Source of the DNA: Glycomyces fuscus
GTDB lineage: Bacteria; Actinomycetota; Actinomycetes; Streptosporangiales; Streptosporangiaceae
Direction of reading: 5' to 3'
DNA length: 64,000 nt
Assembly: GCA_002529455.1 (NCBI GenBank)
Contig: NYMS01000054.1
Coordinates: 1-64,000 of the forward strand
The notes under the pieces were generated by a model, which did no database searches, had not been told where the DNA came from, and saw only the letters and a list, made by a program, of their open reading frames with translations. This document shows positions 40,053 to 48,534 of this stretch, piece after piece. The first letter of the stretch is position 1; the number at the start of each line of letters is the position of its first letter. The position numbers were made by a program, and so were the translations under genes.

Positions 40053-42503
40053 TCAGAGGGCGTTGGTGAAGCTGGCGGCCAGCGGGCCGGCCACGGACGA
40101 GCCGCCGCCACCGCCCTCGACCACCACGGCGAACGCCACGTCGCCCTTGAAGCCGACCATCCAGGCGTGGCTGGGCAGCTCGCCGTCCTCGTCGGCGTCC
40201 TCGGCGGTGCCGAACTCGGCCGTACCCGACTTGGCGTACACCTCGCCCTGGAAGGGCACGTCCTCGGCGGTGCCCCCGGTGACGACCGCGCGCATCATCG
40301 TCCGCAGCGCCTCGGCCTGGGCGATCGCCCGGGGCTCGGGCAGGCCCTCCTGGGCGGGCTCGGTCACCAGCACCGGGTGGCGCCAGGAACCGTCGGCGAC
40401 CGCGGCGGGCACCGTGGCCATGTGCAGCGGCGAGGTGAGGATCTGGCCCTGGCCGATGCTCTGCGCGCCCAGCATGGTGGCGCTGTCCACCGGCGGGAAG
40501 GACGGTTCGAGCGTGGGGACGCCGATGTCCAGCGGCGCGTTCATGCCGAACTGCTCGGCGCTCGCCTGGAGGGTGTCCGAGCTGAGCCGGTCACCGACCT
40601 GCTCCACCAGGGCCGTGTTGCAGGAGGTCGCGAACGCCTCGGTCACCGTCTGGGCGCCGTACGCGGCGTCGCCCGCGTTGACGAACGGCCACCCGCCCAG
40701 GTCGTACTCCTTGGGGCAGTCCATGGGGGTGTCCATGGTCATCCCGTTGTCCAGCAGCGAGCTGTAGGAGATGATCTTGAACGAGGACCCGGGCGGGTAC
40801 TGGCCCTCGAAGGCCCGGTTGAAGCCGCCGGGCACGTTCGCCGCGGCCAGGATCTCCCCGGTCGAGGGGCGCACCGCCACCAGACCCGCCGGGTCGGCGG
40901 AGCCGATGACGGCGTTGGAGGCCGCGTTCTGGACGGCCATGTCGATGCTGGTGGTGATGTCCTCGCCGTCGGCGCCGTCCAGGGTGGCCACCGTGTTCTC
41001 CTCGGTGGCCTCCAGGGAGTCGCTGTCCTCGGCGGCGTCCGCGTCGACCATGACGATGGTCGTGGCGGCCTCTCCGGCCAACCGCTCCTCGTAGGTGCGC
41101 TGCAGGCCGCTGACGCCCACGGTGTCACCGACGCTGTAGGCCGGGCCGAGCCGCTCGACGTCCTCCTCGGTGGCCTCGCCCAGGGAACCCGCGATCATCT
41201 GGAGCGAACCGGAGACGGTGCCGCTGTCCAGCGGGGTGCCGTCGGCGGCCAGGATGTTGCCGCGCTCGCCCCACACCGCGGTGCGGGCCAGGACCTGGCC
41301 CTCGCCCAGGCCGGGGTAGGCGACCTCGGGGGAGAACCGCACCCACCACTCGCCGTCCTCACGCACCAGGGGCAGCTCGCCCTCCCAGCCCCAGTCGTCG
41401 GCGTTGGTCAGCGACACGGTGACCTCGTAGGGCGCACTGCCGGTGCCGCCCTCGGCGGTCGGGGTGCCGACCTCCACCGCGATGGAGTCGATGCCCAGCC
41501 CGGAGTCGATCCCGCCGAGCACCGCGGCGGCGTCGCCTCCCCGGGTGACCGCGGCCAGGCGCTCGTAGTCCTGCGACTCCCAGGCCGCCTCGTACTCGGC
41601 CGTGGCCTCCTCGGGCTCGGGCATCGTCAGGACGTACCAGCCCGTGCCGCCGCCGACGAGCAGCAGCACCACGACGGCGGAGAGCACGCCGATGAGCAGG
41701 CCGCGCCGGGACTTGCGCGGCGGGGGGACGGAGTCGTGGTCGTAGTCGTCGCCGTCGGGTCCGTCCGGTCCGCCGGAGCCCGTGCCGCCACCGCCGTAGA
41801 GGTACTCGAAGCCGTCCGGGGAGCCCTGGCCGGGCCGGGGGCCGCTCTCCCCGTGGCCGTCGGGGGCCTGCGCCGGGTGGGGCGCGCCGCCCGGGTAGGG
41901 GGTGTCTCCCCGGTGGACGGGCTGACCCGGGTAGGGGTCGTCGTCCCAGGTGTCGGTGCGGCCGTCCGGGGGGCCGTACCCGGCGGCGGGCTCGCGCCCG
42001 CTCTCACGGGAGGTCGGGGCCTCCTGCCAGGAGTCGTGCGCCTCGCCGTCCCAGGACCGGGACCCGTTCCAGTCGCCGGAGGGGCCCTGAGCCGAGGGGT
42101 AGGGGGCGTCCCAGTCCTCGGTGCGGTCCGGGCCGGGGCCCGCGGGGTGGTCGGGGGCGCCCCACGAGGCGGCGGGCTCCTCCCCGCGCGGAGGCGCCGG
42201 GTGGGGGCCGCTGGAGCCTGTGGGGGCGGGCGCGTCCCAGGATGCGGGAGCGGGGGTGTCCCAGGACCCGGCGGGCGGCTCGCGGAAGCCGGTCCGCGGG
42301 GGAGCGCCGGGAACGGGCGCGGGCGGGATCACCGGTTCCGCGGGGTGGGGGTGTCCGTGGCCGCCGGTGTCCGTGGGCGGAGGTCCCTGTGTGCGCTGGG
42401 GGATGCGGTAGGGGTTTCCGGGGAGAGAGGGGCGGGCCGGGCTCTCGTCCGATGCTTCGGGCGGCCCGGAGGAATCCGGCTGCCGGGGGGACCGTTCGTC
42501 CAC
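40053..42503 (-). CDS. Class B penicillin-binding protein with MecA_N domain
   Basis: This 816-residue peptidoglycan transpeptidase has a long Pro/Gly/Asp-rich cytoplasmic tail (residues 1-265). A membrane helix follows (about 268-290, GLLIGVLSAVVVLLLVGGG), then an NTF2-like MecA_N domain (EATAEYEAAWESQDYERLAA) and a dimerisation domain. The transpeptidase has SSFK at 573-576 (nucleophile S573), SCN at 627-629 and KSG at 758-760. It resembles actinobacterial PBPs of the MecA type that may have low beta-lactam affinity. The GTG start at 42503 follows GAAGGA. A 32-bp palindrome lies 41 nt upstream. Confidence 0.92.
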   Translation of the reverse strand: MDERSPRQPDSSGPPEASDESPARPSLPGNPYRIPQRTQGPPPTDTGGHGHPHPAEPVIPPAPVPGAPPRTGFREPPAGSWDTPAPASWDAPAPTGSSGPHPAPPRGEEPAASWGAPDHPAGPGPDRTEDWDAPYPSAQGPSGDWNGSRSWDGEAHDSWQEAPTSRESGREPAAGYGPPDGRTDTWDDDPYPGQPVHRGDTPYPGGAPHPAQAPDGHGESGPRPGQGSPDGFEYLYGGGGTGSGGPDGPDGDDYDHDSVPPPRKSRRGLLIGVLSAVVVLLLVGGGTGWYVLTMPEPEEATAEYEAAWESQDYERLAAVTRGGDAAAVLGGIDSGLGIDSIAVEVGTPTAEGGTGSAPYEVTVSLTNADDWGWEGELPLVREDGEWWVRFSPEVAYPGLGEGQVLARTAVWGERGNILAADGTPLDSGTVSGSLQMIAGSLGEATEEDVERLGPAYSVGDTVGVSGLQRTYEERLAGEAATTIVMVDADAAEDSDSLEATEENTVATLDGADGEDITTSIDMAVQNAASNAVIGSADPAGLVAVRPSTGEILAAANVPGGFNRAFEGQYPPGSSFKIISYSSLLDNGMTMDTPMDCPKEYDLGGWPFVNAGDAAYGAQTVTEAFATSCNTALVEQVGDRLSSDTLQASAEQFGMNAPLDIGVPTLEPSFPPVDSATMLGAQSIGQGQILTSPLHMATVPAAVADGSWRHPVLVTEPAQEGLPEPRAIAQAEALRTMMRAVVTGGTAEDVPFQGEVYAKSGTAEFGTAEDADEDGELPSHAWMVGFKGDVAFAVVVEGGGGGSSVAGPLAASFTNAL

Positions 42504-42882
42504 GCCTGACCGTCCTTCATTGGGTTCGCAGGAGATACCACGATGCCCCGTCCCCACCGCGGTGGGGACGGGGCACGAGGATGAGGGTCGGCATGGCGGT
42601 CGCCTCTCGGCGCGGGGCACAACGGGGCTCCTGGCCGTACGGTCACCCGCCCGAGGGGCGGGGCCGGACGCGGTATTCCGCGAAGGCAATAGTTGAGGCC
42701 CGGGGGACACTTGCTACCACACCGACCAACAGTGACTCTAACCCATCGCGCCGGGCCGTTGTTCCGCCACCGGGGGGTGCGGCGCATGCGCAATCTCACG
42801 GTGTCCGGGGGCGCGACGGGGAATGCGGTGGCCGGTCCCGCAGAGGGGCGCGGGACCGGCCGGGAAGCCCGCGAACCGGAGG
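42504..42882. other. Intergenic region with long palindrome upstream of PBP gene
   Basis: No gene is seen in these 379 bases. The region carries a perfect 32-bp palindrome (42544-42575) near the PBP start and a moderately AT-rich patch around 42680-42740 that may hold the promoter. Confidence 0.6.
42544..42575. repeat. Perfect 32-bp palindrome in PBP leader
   Basis: The left arm TGCCCCGTCCCCACCG (42544-42559) is followed directly by its exact reverse complement. There is no U-tract on the minus strand, so an operator or mRNA hairpin is as likely as a terminator. Confidence 0.85.
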
Positions 42883-44247
42883 CTACTCCTGGCGCGCGAT
42901 GCTGGTCTGCTCGTCACGGGAGAGGAGCTTGAGGCGCTTGCGTCCGCGCTCGGCGCCCAGCGACTCCTCCCGGGCCTCGATCCGCTGCCAGCCCTCCCAG
43001 GTGGTGTAGCGGACCCCGCGCGCCTCCAGCAGGGCGCGGAAGGCGACCGGGTCGGGCTCGGCGGCCGGGGTGAGGGCCTCGCGGTCGGCCACCAGGTTGG
43101 TGACCGTCTCCAGGGCGTCGCCCTTGGTGTGGCCGATGAGGCCCACGGGACCGCGCTTGATCCAGCCGGTGGCGTACACGCCGTCCATCGGCTCCTCGTC
43201 CAGGTCCAGGACCCGGCCCTCGGCGTTGGGGACGACGCCGCGCTCCTCGTCGAAGGGCAGGTCGGCCAGGGGGGAGCCCAGGTAGCCGATGGCGCGGTAG
43301 ACGGCCTGCACCTCGTGGTCGACGTACTCGCCGGTCCCGCGGACGCCGCCGTCGCCGGTCAGCTCCATGCGCTCGGTCCTGAAGCCCGTGACGCGGTCCT
43401 CGCCGAGCACGGCCACCGGGCTGTGCAGGAAGTGCAGGTGCAGGCGGCGCTCGGCGCCGCGCGGGTCGCGGATCGCCCAGTTCTGGAGGACCTTGACGTT
43501 GGTCTTGACCTGGTTGGAGTCCTCGCAGGCCTGGAGGCTCCCCTCGTCCATGTCGAAGTCCTCGGGGTAGACGATGACCTCGACGCCGGGCTGCTTGTCC
43601 AGCTCGCGCAGCTCCATGGGGGTGGCCTTGCACTGGGCGATGCCGCGGCGGGCGAAGACGTGGACGTCGGTGATCTGCTTGGCGCGCAGCCCCTCGTACA
43701 CGTTGTCGGTGATGTCGGTCTCCAGCAGGTCGTCCGCGCTCTTGGCGAGGATGCGGGCGACGTCGACGGCGACGTTGCCCGCGCCGATCACGGCGACGCT
43801 GGTGCCCTCGACGTGCCAGGACGGCGACACGTCGGGGTGGGAGTCGTACCAGAAGACGAAGTCGGCGGCGCCGTGGCTGCCGGGCAGGTCGATGCCGGGG
43901 ATGTCCAGCGGCCGGTCGCGGTCGCTGCCCGTGGCGAAGATGACCGCGTCGTAGTGGTGGCGCAGGTCCTCCAGCTTGAGGTCCACGCCGTACTCGACGT
44001 TGCCGTAGAAGGTGATCTCCGGCTTGTCCAGGATCTTGTGCAGCGCACCCTGGATCTGCTTGATCCGGGGGTGGTCCGGGGCGACACCGTAGCGGACCAG
44101 GCCGTAGGGGGAGGGCAGCTTGTCGAGGATGTCGATGCTGACGGACGTGCCGCACGCGGACAGGGTCTCGTCCTTGGTGAGCAGGTCCGCGGCGTAAATC
44201 CCCGCGGGGCCCGCACCCACGATTCCCACTCGCAGTGGTCGCGTCAT
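42883..44247 (-). CDS. fprA: FprA-type ferredoxin/adrenodoxin-NADP+ reductase
   Basis: This 454-residue FAD/NADPH oxidoreductase of the adrenodoxin reductase family has the FAD fold VGIVGAGPAGIYAADLL, the NADPH fold VAVIGAGNVAVDVARIL, the conserved RYGVAPDHPRIK, and the late FAD site GVYATGWIKRGPVGLIGHTKGDALE. It moves electrons from NADPH to ferredoxin. ATG 44247 has TGGAG at 7-nt spacing. An iron box 42 nt upstream suggests induction during iron limitation, perhaps for reductive iron release. It is monocistronic by spacing. Confidence 0.94.
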   Translation of the reverse strand: MTRPLRVGIVGAGPAGIYAADLLTKDETLSACGTSVSIDILDKLPSPYGLVRYGVAPDHPRIKQIQGALHKILDKPEITFYGNVEYGVDLKLEDLRHHYDAVIFATGSDRDRPLDIPGIDLPGSHGAADFVFWYDSHPDVSPSWHVEGTSVAVIGAGNVAVDVARILAKSADDLLETDITDNVYEGLRAKQITDVHVFARRGIAQCKATPMELRELDKQPGVEVIVYPEDFDMDEGSLQACEDSNQVKTNVKVLQNWAIRDPRGAERRLHLHFLHSPVAVLGEDRVTGFRTERMELTGDGGVRGTGEYVDHEVQAVYRAIGYLGSPLADLPFDEERGVVPNAEGRVLDLDEEPMDGVYATGWIKRGPVGLIGHTKGDALETVTNLVADREALTPAAEPDPVAFRALLEARGVRYTTWEGWQRIEAREESLGAERGRKRLKLLSRDEQTSIARQE

Positions 44248-44564
44248 CGCACAGCTCCAAGTCTTCGCGCCAGAGTCGGACGCCATCAAAAGGTAAGGCT
44301 TGCCTAATCTATCCGGTGTCGGCACCGGGAAAACCTACTATAAAGGTAGAGAATTCCGCCCCCGGCCCCAGGGCCGGGCGGCGGACCCCGGCGGCCCCGC
44401 GGGGCCGTTGGCCCAGGCAGGGCCGGGTAGGCCCAGGTCGGGAGGCTGCCGTCGGCGCCCTGAGGGGTCCCTCAACCAGAGGTCAACGCCCCGTCACCGC
44501 TTCCCCAGTTCCGAACGGGCTGTGAAGAAAGTCACCGCACGCCGGGGTCGGTTCCCGGGGGGAC
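44248..44564. other. Control region of fprA
   Basis: These 317 bases contain the iron box (44289-44307) and an AT-richer stretch around 44330-44355. The rest is GC-rich and holds no recognisable gene. Confidence 0.55.
44289..44307. promoter_or_regulatory. Iron box upstream of fprA
   Basis: AAAGGTAAGGCTTGCCTAA matches 14 of 19 IdeR/DmdR consensus positions. Its core AGGTAAGGCTTGCCT is a near-perfect palindrome. Confidence 0.72.
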
Positions 44565-45263
44565 TCACCTCCCGGAGGGCCGGCCCCGCTCCAGCTCGGC
44601 CTTGACCGAGGCGGCGAACCGGGGCACCTGCTCCTGACCGGACAGCTTGGCGATGGCGGCCATGATGGCGTCGGTGGCCTCGCGGCGCGGGCGCGCCCTG
44701 TCGGCCCGCCCCTCCCACGGCGACAGGTCCACCGGTTCGCCGAAGCGCACGCCCACCCGGTTGAGGGAGGGCACCTTCCGTCCGGGGGGCAGGATCCGCT
44801 CGGTCCCCGCCAGCGCCACCGGCACCACCGGGGCGCCCGTGGTCAGCGCCAGCCAGGCCAGTCCGGTCTGTCCGCGGTAGAGGCGGCCGTCGGGGGAGCG
44901 CGTCCCCTCGGGGAAGATCCCGAAGACCTCGCCGCCCTCCAGCACCCCGAGGCTGTTGTCCATGGCCTCCTGGGCGCTCTGGCCGGGGCGCCGGTCCACC
45001 GAGAGCTGGCCGATGGCCCGCAGGGCGCGGGTGAACAGGCGCCGGGGCAGGGTTCCCTCGTCGAAGAGCTCCTGCTTGGCGATGAAGCGCACCGGCCGGG
45101 GGCAGGCCACGCCGATGAAGAGCGGGTCGATCAGCGCCAGGTGGTTGGCGGCCAGGATCACCGGGCCCCGGCGGGGGACGTGGTGGGCGCCCTCCACGCG
45201 CTGGGGCCACACGACACGGGTGGCGGGCGCGATGACGGTCTTGGCCGCTCCGTACAGTGTCAC
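44565..45263 (-). CDS. 1-Acyl-glycerol-3-phosphate acyltransferase (PlsC-like)
   Basis: This 232-residue membrane-associated acyltransferase has motif I NHLALID (H-x4-D), motif II around VRFIAKQELF, motif III FPEGTRS and motif IV VPVALAGTE. It adds the second acyl chain to lysophosphatidate in phospholipid synthesis, or a related acceptor. The GTG start at 45263 follows AGAGG. It is divergent from the cyclase-family gene. Confidence 0.92.
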   Translation of the reverse strand: MTLYGAAKTVIAPATRVVWPQRVEGAHHVPRRGPVILAANHLALIDPLFIGVACPRPVRFIAKQELFDEGTLPRRLFTRALRAIGQLSVDRRPGQSAQEAMDNSLGVLEGGEVFGIFPEGTRSPDGRLYRGQTGLAWLALTTGAPVVPVALAGTERILPPGRKVPSLNRVGVRFGEPVDLSPWEGRADRARPRREATDAIMAAIAKLSGQEQVPRFAASVKAELERGRPSGR

Positions 45264-45498
45264 TCGGTCGCCTCTTCTCGGGTGGGATGGTCCGTGCGGG
45301 GGTGACGGACGTGCGGAGGGCCCGGTGTCCGTGTCCCCCGAGCTTATCGGGGCCGCGGGGGTGCGGGACGTGGCCGGAGGGCGGGACCGGGGCCGAACGC
45401 GGGTGCCGTGGCGCCGGTCACACGCGCTAGGCTATGGTCTAGACCTCTGGTGCAGGTCAGGGGTCTTTCTCCGCACGCGCGAGCGAGGAAGAACAGCC

Positions 45499-46149
45499 AT
45501 GCCGAAACTGGTCGACGTCAGCCACCAGATCACCGACGGGATGACGACCTCTCCGGGTCTGCCGGAACCCGCCGTCGAGGAGAGCACCGCGGTCCCGGGC
45601 ACCGCCCCCGGCCACGCCACCAGCAGCGGACGCGTCACGATGGTCGGCGCCACCGGCACCTACGTGCAGACGCCCGCCCACCGCTACCGGGACGGCGCGG
45701 ACCTGGCCGACCTGGACCTGTCCCGCGTGGCCGACCTGCCCGGCGTGGTCGTCCCCGTCTCCTCCGCCCGGGTCGGTCCGGAGGCCTTCTCCGGCCTGGA
45801 CGTGCGCGGACGCGCCGTGCTGGTGCGCACCGGCTGGGACCGGCACTGGCGCACCGAGTCCTACGGCCACCCCGGGCACCCGTACCTGACCGAGGAGGCC
45901 GCCAAGGCGCTCGTCGACGGCGGCGCCACCCTGGTGGGCATCGACGCGGTCGGCGTGGACGACCCCTCGCCCGCCGCCGAGGGCGCCCGCCCGGCGCTGG
46001 CCCTGCTGCTCGCCGCCGGGGTCCCCGTCGTCTCGCACCTGTGCCTGCTCGACCAGCTCCCCGAGGAGGGCTTCACCTTCTTCGCGGTCCCCGCCAAGAT
46101 CCGCGGAATGGCAGCCTTCCCCGTGCGGGCCTTCGCCCTCGTGGACTGA
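45499..46149 (+). CDS. Cyclase-family (kynurenine formamidase fold) protein with altered metal site
   Basis: This 216-residue protein has the cyclase/KynB fold: it starts LVDVSHQITDGM and contains VLVRTGWDRHW, HPYLTEEAAKALVDGG and GIDAVGVDD, all family landmarks. The metal motif H-x-G-T-H-x-D-x-P-x-H is changed to A-T-G-T-Y-V-Q-T-P-A-H (residues 51-61), losing two histidines and the aspartate. Hydrolysis by the standard di-metal mechanism is therefore doubtful. ATG 45499 follows GAGGAAG. The substrate is unknown. Confidence 0.85.
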   Translation: MPKLVDVSHQITDGMTTSPGLPEPAVEESTAVPGTAPGHATSSGRVTMVGATGTYVQTPAHRYRDGADLADLDLSRVADLPGVVVPVSSARVGPEAFSGLDVRGRAVLVRTGWDRHWRTESYGHPGHPYLTEEAAKALVDGGATLVGIDAVGVDDPSPAAEGARPALALLLAAGVPVVSHLCLLDQLPEEGFTFFAVPAKIRGMAAFPVRAFALVD

Positions 46150-46302
46150 CGCGCCGCCCTCCCGCCGGCCGGGCGCGGGCCCCGGCCGGGTGGGAGCGGT
46201 GCCGCGGACGCCGGAGGGAGCGCCCGCCCGGTGCGGTCGGCGGACCCCCGGTACCGCCGCGCTCCCCGGACTCCCGTCAGGACCACCGTCCCCGGCGCAC
46301 GG

Positions 46303-48423
46303 TCACAGGTCGGCGTCCAGGTCCTTCTGGGCCCGGCGCTGCTCCCGCTGGGCCCGCCGCTCGGCCTCCTGCCGGGCCGCGCGCTCGTCCTGGGCGACCG
46401 CGCTGGTCATCGCGTTGGACAGCGCCCGCAGCTCCATGTTGATCCTGGGGTAGGCGGGCAGCCGGGGGATCGCGCCCATGCGCGGCGTGCGGCGCTCCCT
46501 CATCGAGGAGACCAGCTCGCCGAAGGCCAGGTCCACCCGTTGCAGGGTGATGACGCCCGCCGACTCGGGCCTGTCCCGGGCCAGTGCCGACAGCGCCAGG
46601 TAGCCGGTGCGCTGGGTGGCCACCACCACCGGCCACAGCGGCAGCGTGGACGCCGCGCGCGGCGCGTCCCCGATCGCGCTGTCGTAGACCCCGCGCAGGT
46701 TGACCAGGGCCGCGCGCATGTCCCTGCGCAGCCGGTAGCGCCGCTCGGGGCCGATCTCCACGTCCTGGTCCAGGACCGCCATGATGCACTCGCGCGAGGT
46801 CTCCAGCACGCTCGTGATGGCCTGGGGCAGGCGGGTCGCCGACGCCTTGCGCCACAGCAGCAGAGAACCCAGCAGGCCGAACACCGAGCCCACGACGGTG
46901 TCGATGATGCGCGACCCGGCCAGGTCGGTGATGGGGTCGGGCGCCGCGGTGGAGGCCAGCAGCAGCGCCATCGGAGTGACGAGGACCGAGGCGTAGAAGA
47001 AGTTGCGGCCCACCACCAGCTGGGTGAGCCCCTGGAACAGCCCGGCGAGCACGATGACCGCGGCCAGCGGCGGGTGCGCCGCGATCAGCGCGGCTCCGAT
47101 GAACACGCCCACGAGGGTGCCCAGCGACCGCTGGAGGGCCCGGTTCATGGTCAGGACCACGCTGCCCGCCTGGAGGACGGCGGTCGCGGTCAGGCCCACC
47201 CAGTAGTAGTGGTCCAGGCCCAGGAGGAGGCTGAACGCGCCCGCCGCGGTCACCGTGATCCACATGCGCAGCGCGGTGGGGCGCACCAGCGAGTCCGAGC
47301 CCAGGCTGGAGCGCAGCGCGTCCCACAGAGCCGGGTAGCGCTCGTCGTGCAGGGTCACCGCGTGCTCGTCGTCATCGTGGGAGGAGCGGCGCGCGGCCTG
47401 CGCGGCCCGGGCCAGCTGGCCGTAGAGCCGGGCCTCCAGGGAGCGGGGGCGCAGGCCCCGGCGCAGTTCGTCGAGCTCGTCGGGGTCGGGGCCGAGGGAG
47501 GGGTCGGCCACGGCCAGCGCCATGCGTTCGGCGAAGTCGGCGGCCTTCTCGGGCAGGGGCGCGGGGCGTGCCATGCACACCTGGGTGGTGGCCAGGTGCA
47601 CGTCGGAGACCCAGCGCAGCAGGGAGCGCAGCCGCGCGGCCTCGGGGGTGGTGCGGTAGCCGCGGGTCTGGGCCAGCAGCACGATCCGCCAGGCGTCGGC
47701 CACCTCCACCGAGGCCTCGTGCTGGGCGTGGTCCAGGTCGGGGGTGCCCACGGCGCGCAACAGGGAGGCGAGCTGGCGGTAGGCCCCGGCCACGGCGCGG
47801 TACTCGGGGTGGCGGGCGCGCACGGGCGCGCCCGACATCGACACCGACCAGCCGATGGCCGCGCCGAGGGCGGCCACCAGGGCGTGCAGGGGGACGTCGG
47901 CCAGGCCGCCGGGGGCGATGGTGGAGATCGCCCCGACCAGGACGAAGAACAGCGGGCCCGGCCTGTCCACCCGCCAGGCGGCGCACACCCAGGTGGCGAT
48001 CCCGGCGGTCAGGCCGATGGAGAACACGGGCGCCCAGGAGGCCAGGGCCGAGGCCAGGGAGCCGAGGGCGACGCTGGCGACGAAGCCCAGGCCGACCAGG
48101 GCCAGGGCCGCCGACCGGTAGGCGTAGGGCGTCTTCTTCTCGTACAGGACCGTCATGGAGCCCAGGGCGGCCAGGGTCCCGACCTCGGAGCCGAACAGCC
48201 ACGTGGCCAGGGCGAAGGAGAGTGACATGGACACGGCGGCCTTGACCGCGGTGGTCCACGCCCAGGCGCCGGACTGGAGTCCGAACAGCGCCCGCAGGTC
48301 GACCCTGGGATGGGGCCGTTCGCCCACCTCGACGCGTTCGGGTCCGGGTCCTTCACCGGGGGAACCACCCACGCTCATCGGTCCGGTGTCTCCAGTGGTT
48401 CCCAGATCTCGCACGATTCCCAT
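46303..48423 (-). CDS. FUSC-family membrane protein
   Basis: This 706-residue protein is built as two membrane halves, each with about six helices (residues 60-180 and 375-510), and with soluble helical regions between them and at the C-terminus. The second membrane half fits the FUSC domain (LVGVFIGAALIAAHPPLAAV, DTVVGSVFGLLGSLLL). Relatives (YccS, AaeB) export aromatic acids or similar compounds. The C-terminus is a charged helix (ERAARQEAERRAQREQRRA). The start is uncertain between ATG 48423 and ATG 48378. It ends about 150 nt from the convergent cyclase gene. Confidence 0.86.
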   Translation of the reverse strand: MGIVRDLGTTGDTGPMSVGGSPGEGPGPERVEVGERPHPRVDLRALFGLQSGAWAWTTAVKAAVSMSLSFALATWLFGSEVGTLAALGSMTVLYEKKTPYAYRSAALALVGLGFVASVALGSLASALASWAPVFSIGLTAGIATWVCAAWRVDRPGPLFFVLVGAISTIAPGGLADVPLHALVAALGAAIGWSVSMSGAPVRARHPEYRAVAGAYRQLASLLRAVGTPDLDHAQHEASVEVADAWRIVLLAQTRGYRTTPEAARLRSLLRWVSDVHLATTQVCMARPAPLPEKAADFAERMALAVADPSLGPDPDELDELRRGLRPRSLEARLYGQLARAAQAARRSSHDDDEHAVTLHDERYPALWDALRSSLGSDSLVRPTALRMWITVTAAGAFSLLLGLDHYYWVGLTATAVLQAGSVVLTMNRALQRSLGTLVGVFIGAALIAAHPPLAAVIVLAGLFQGLTQLVVGRNFFYASVLVTPMALLLASTAAPDPITDLAGSRIIDTVVGSVFGLLGSLLLWRKASATRLPQAITSVLETSRECIMAVLDQDVEIGPERRYRLRRDMRAALVNLRGVYDSAIGDAPRAASTLPLWPVVVATQRTGYLALSALARDRPESAGVITLQRVDLAFGELVSSMRERRTPRMGAIPRLPAYPRINMELRALSNAMTSAVAQDERAARQEAERRAQREQRRAQKDLDADL

Positions 48424-48534
48424 CCTAGACCGGGACGAACCGGTACGTAGGTGACTGACTGGACATCCGTAGGGGTCGGGTCGGCCGTGGGGGCCGTCGG
48501 CGCGGGACCGCCGGGGCCCTCCCGCGCGTGGCCG

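Noticed and set aside
42544..42575. Simple rho-independent terminator of fprA
   Set aside because: It lies over 300 nt past the fprA stop, close to the next gene start, and has no U-tract. Not excluded, but not the preferred reading.
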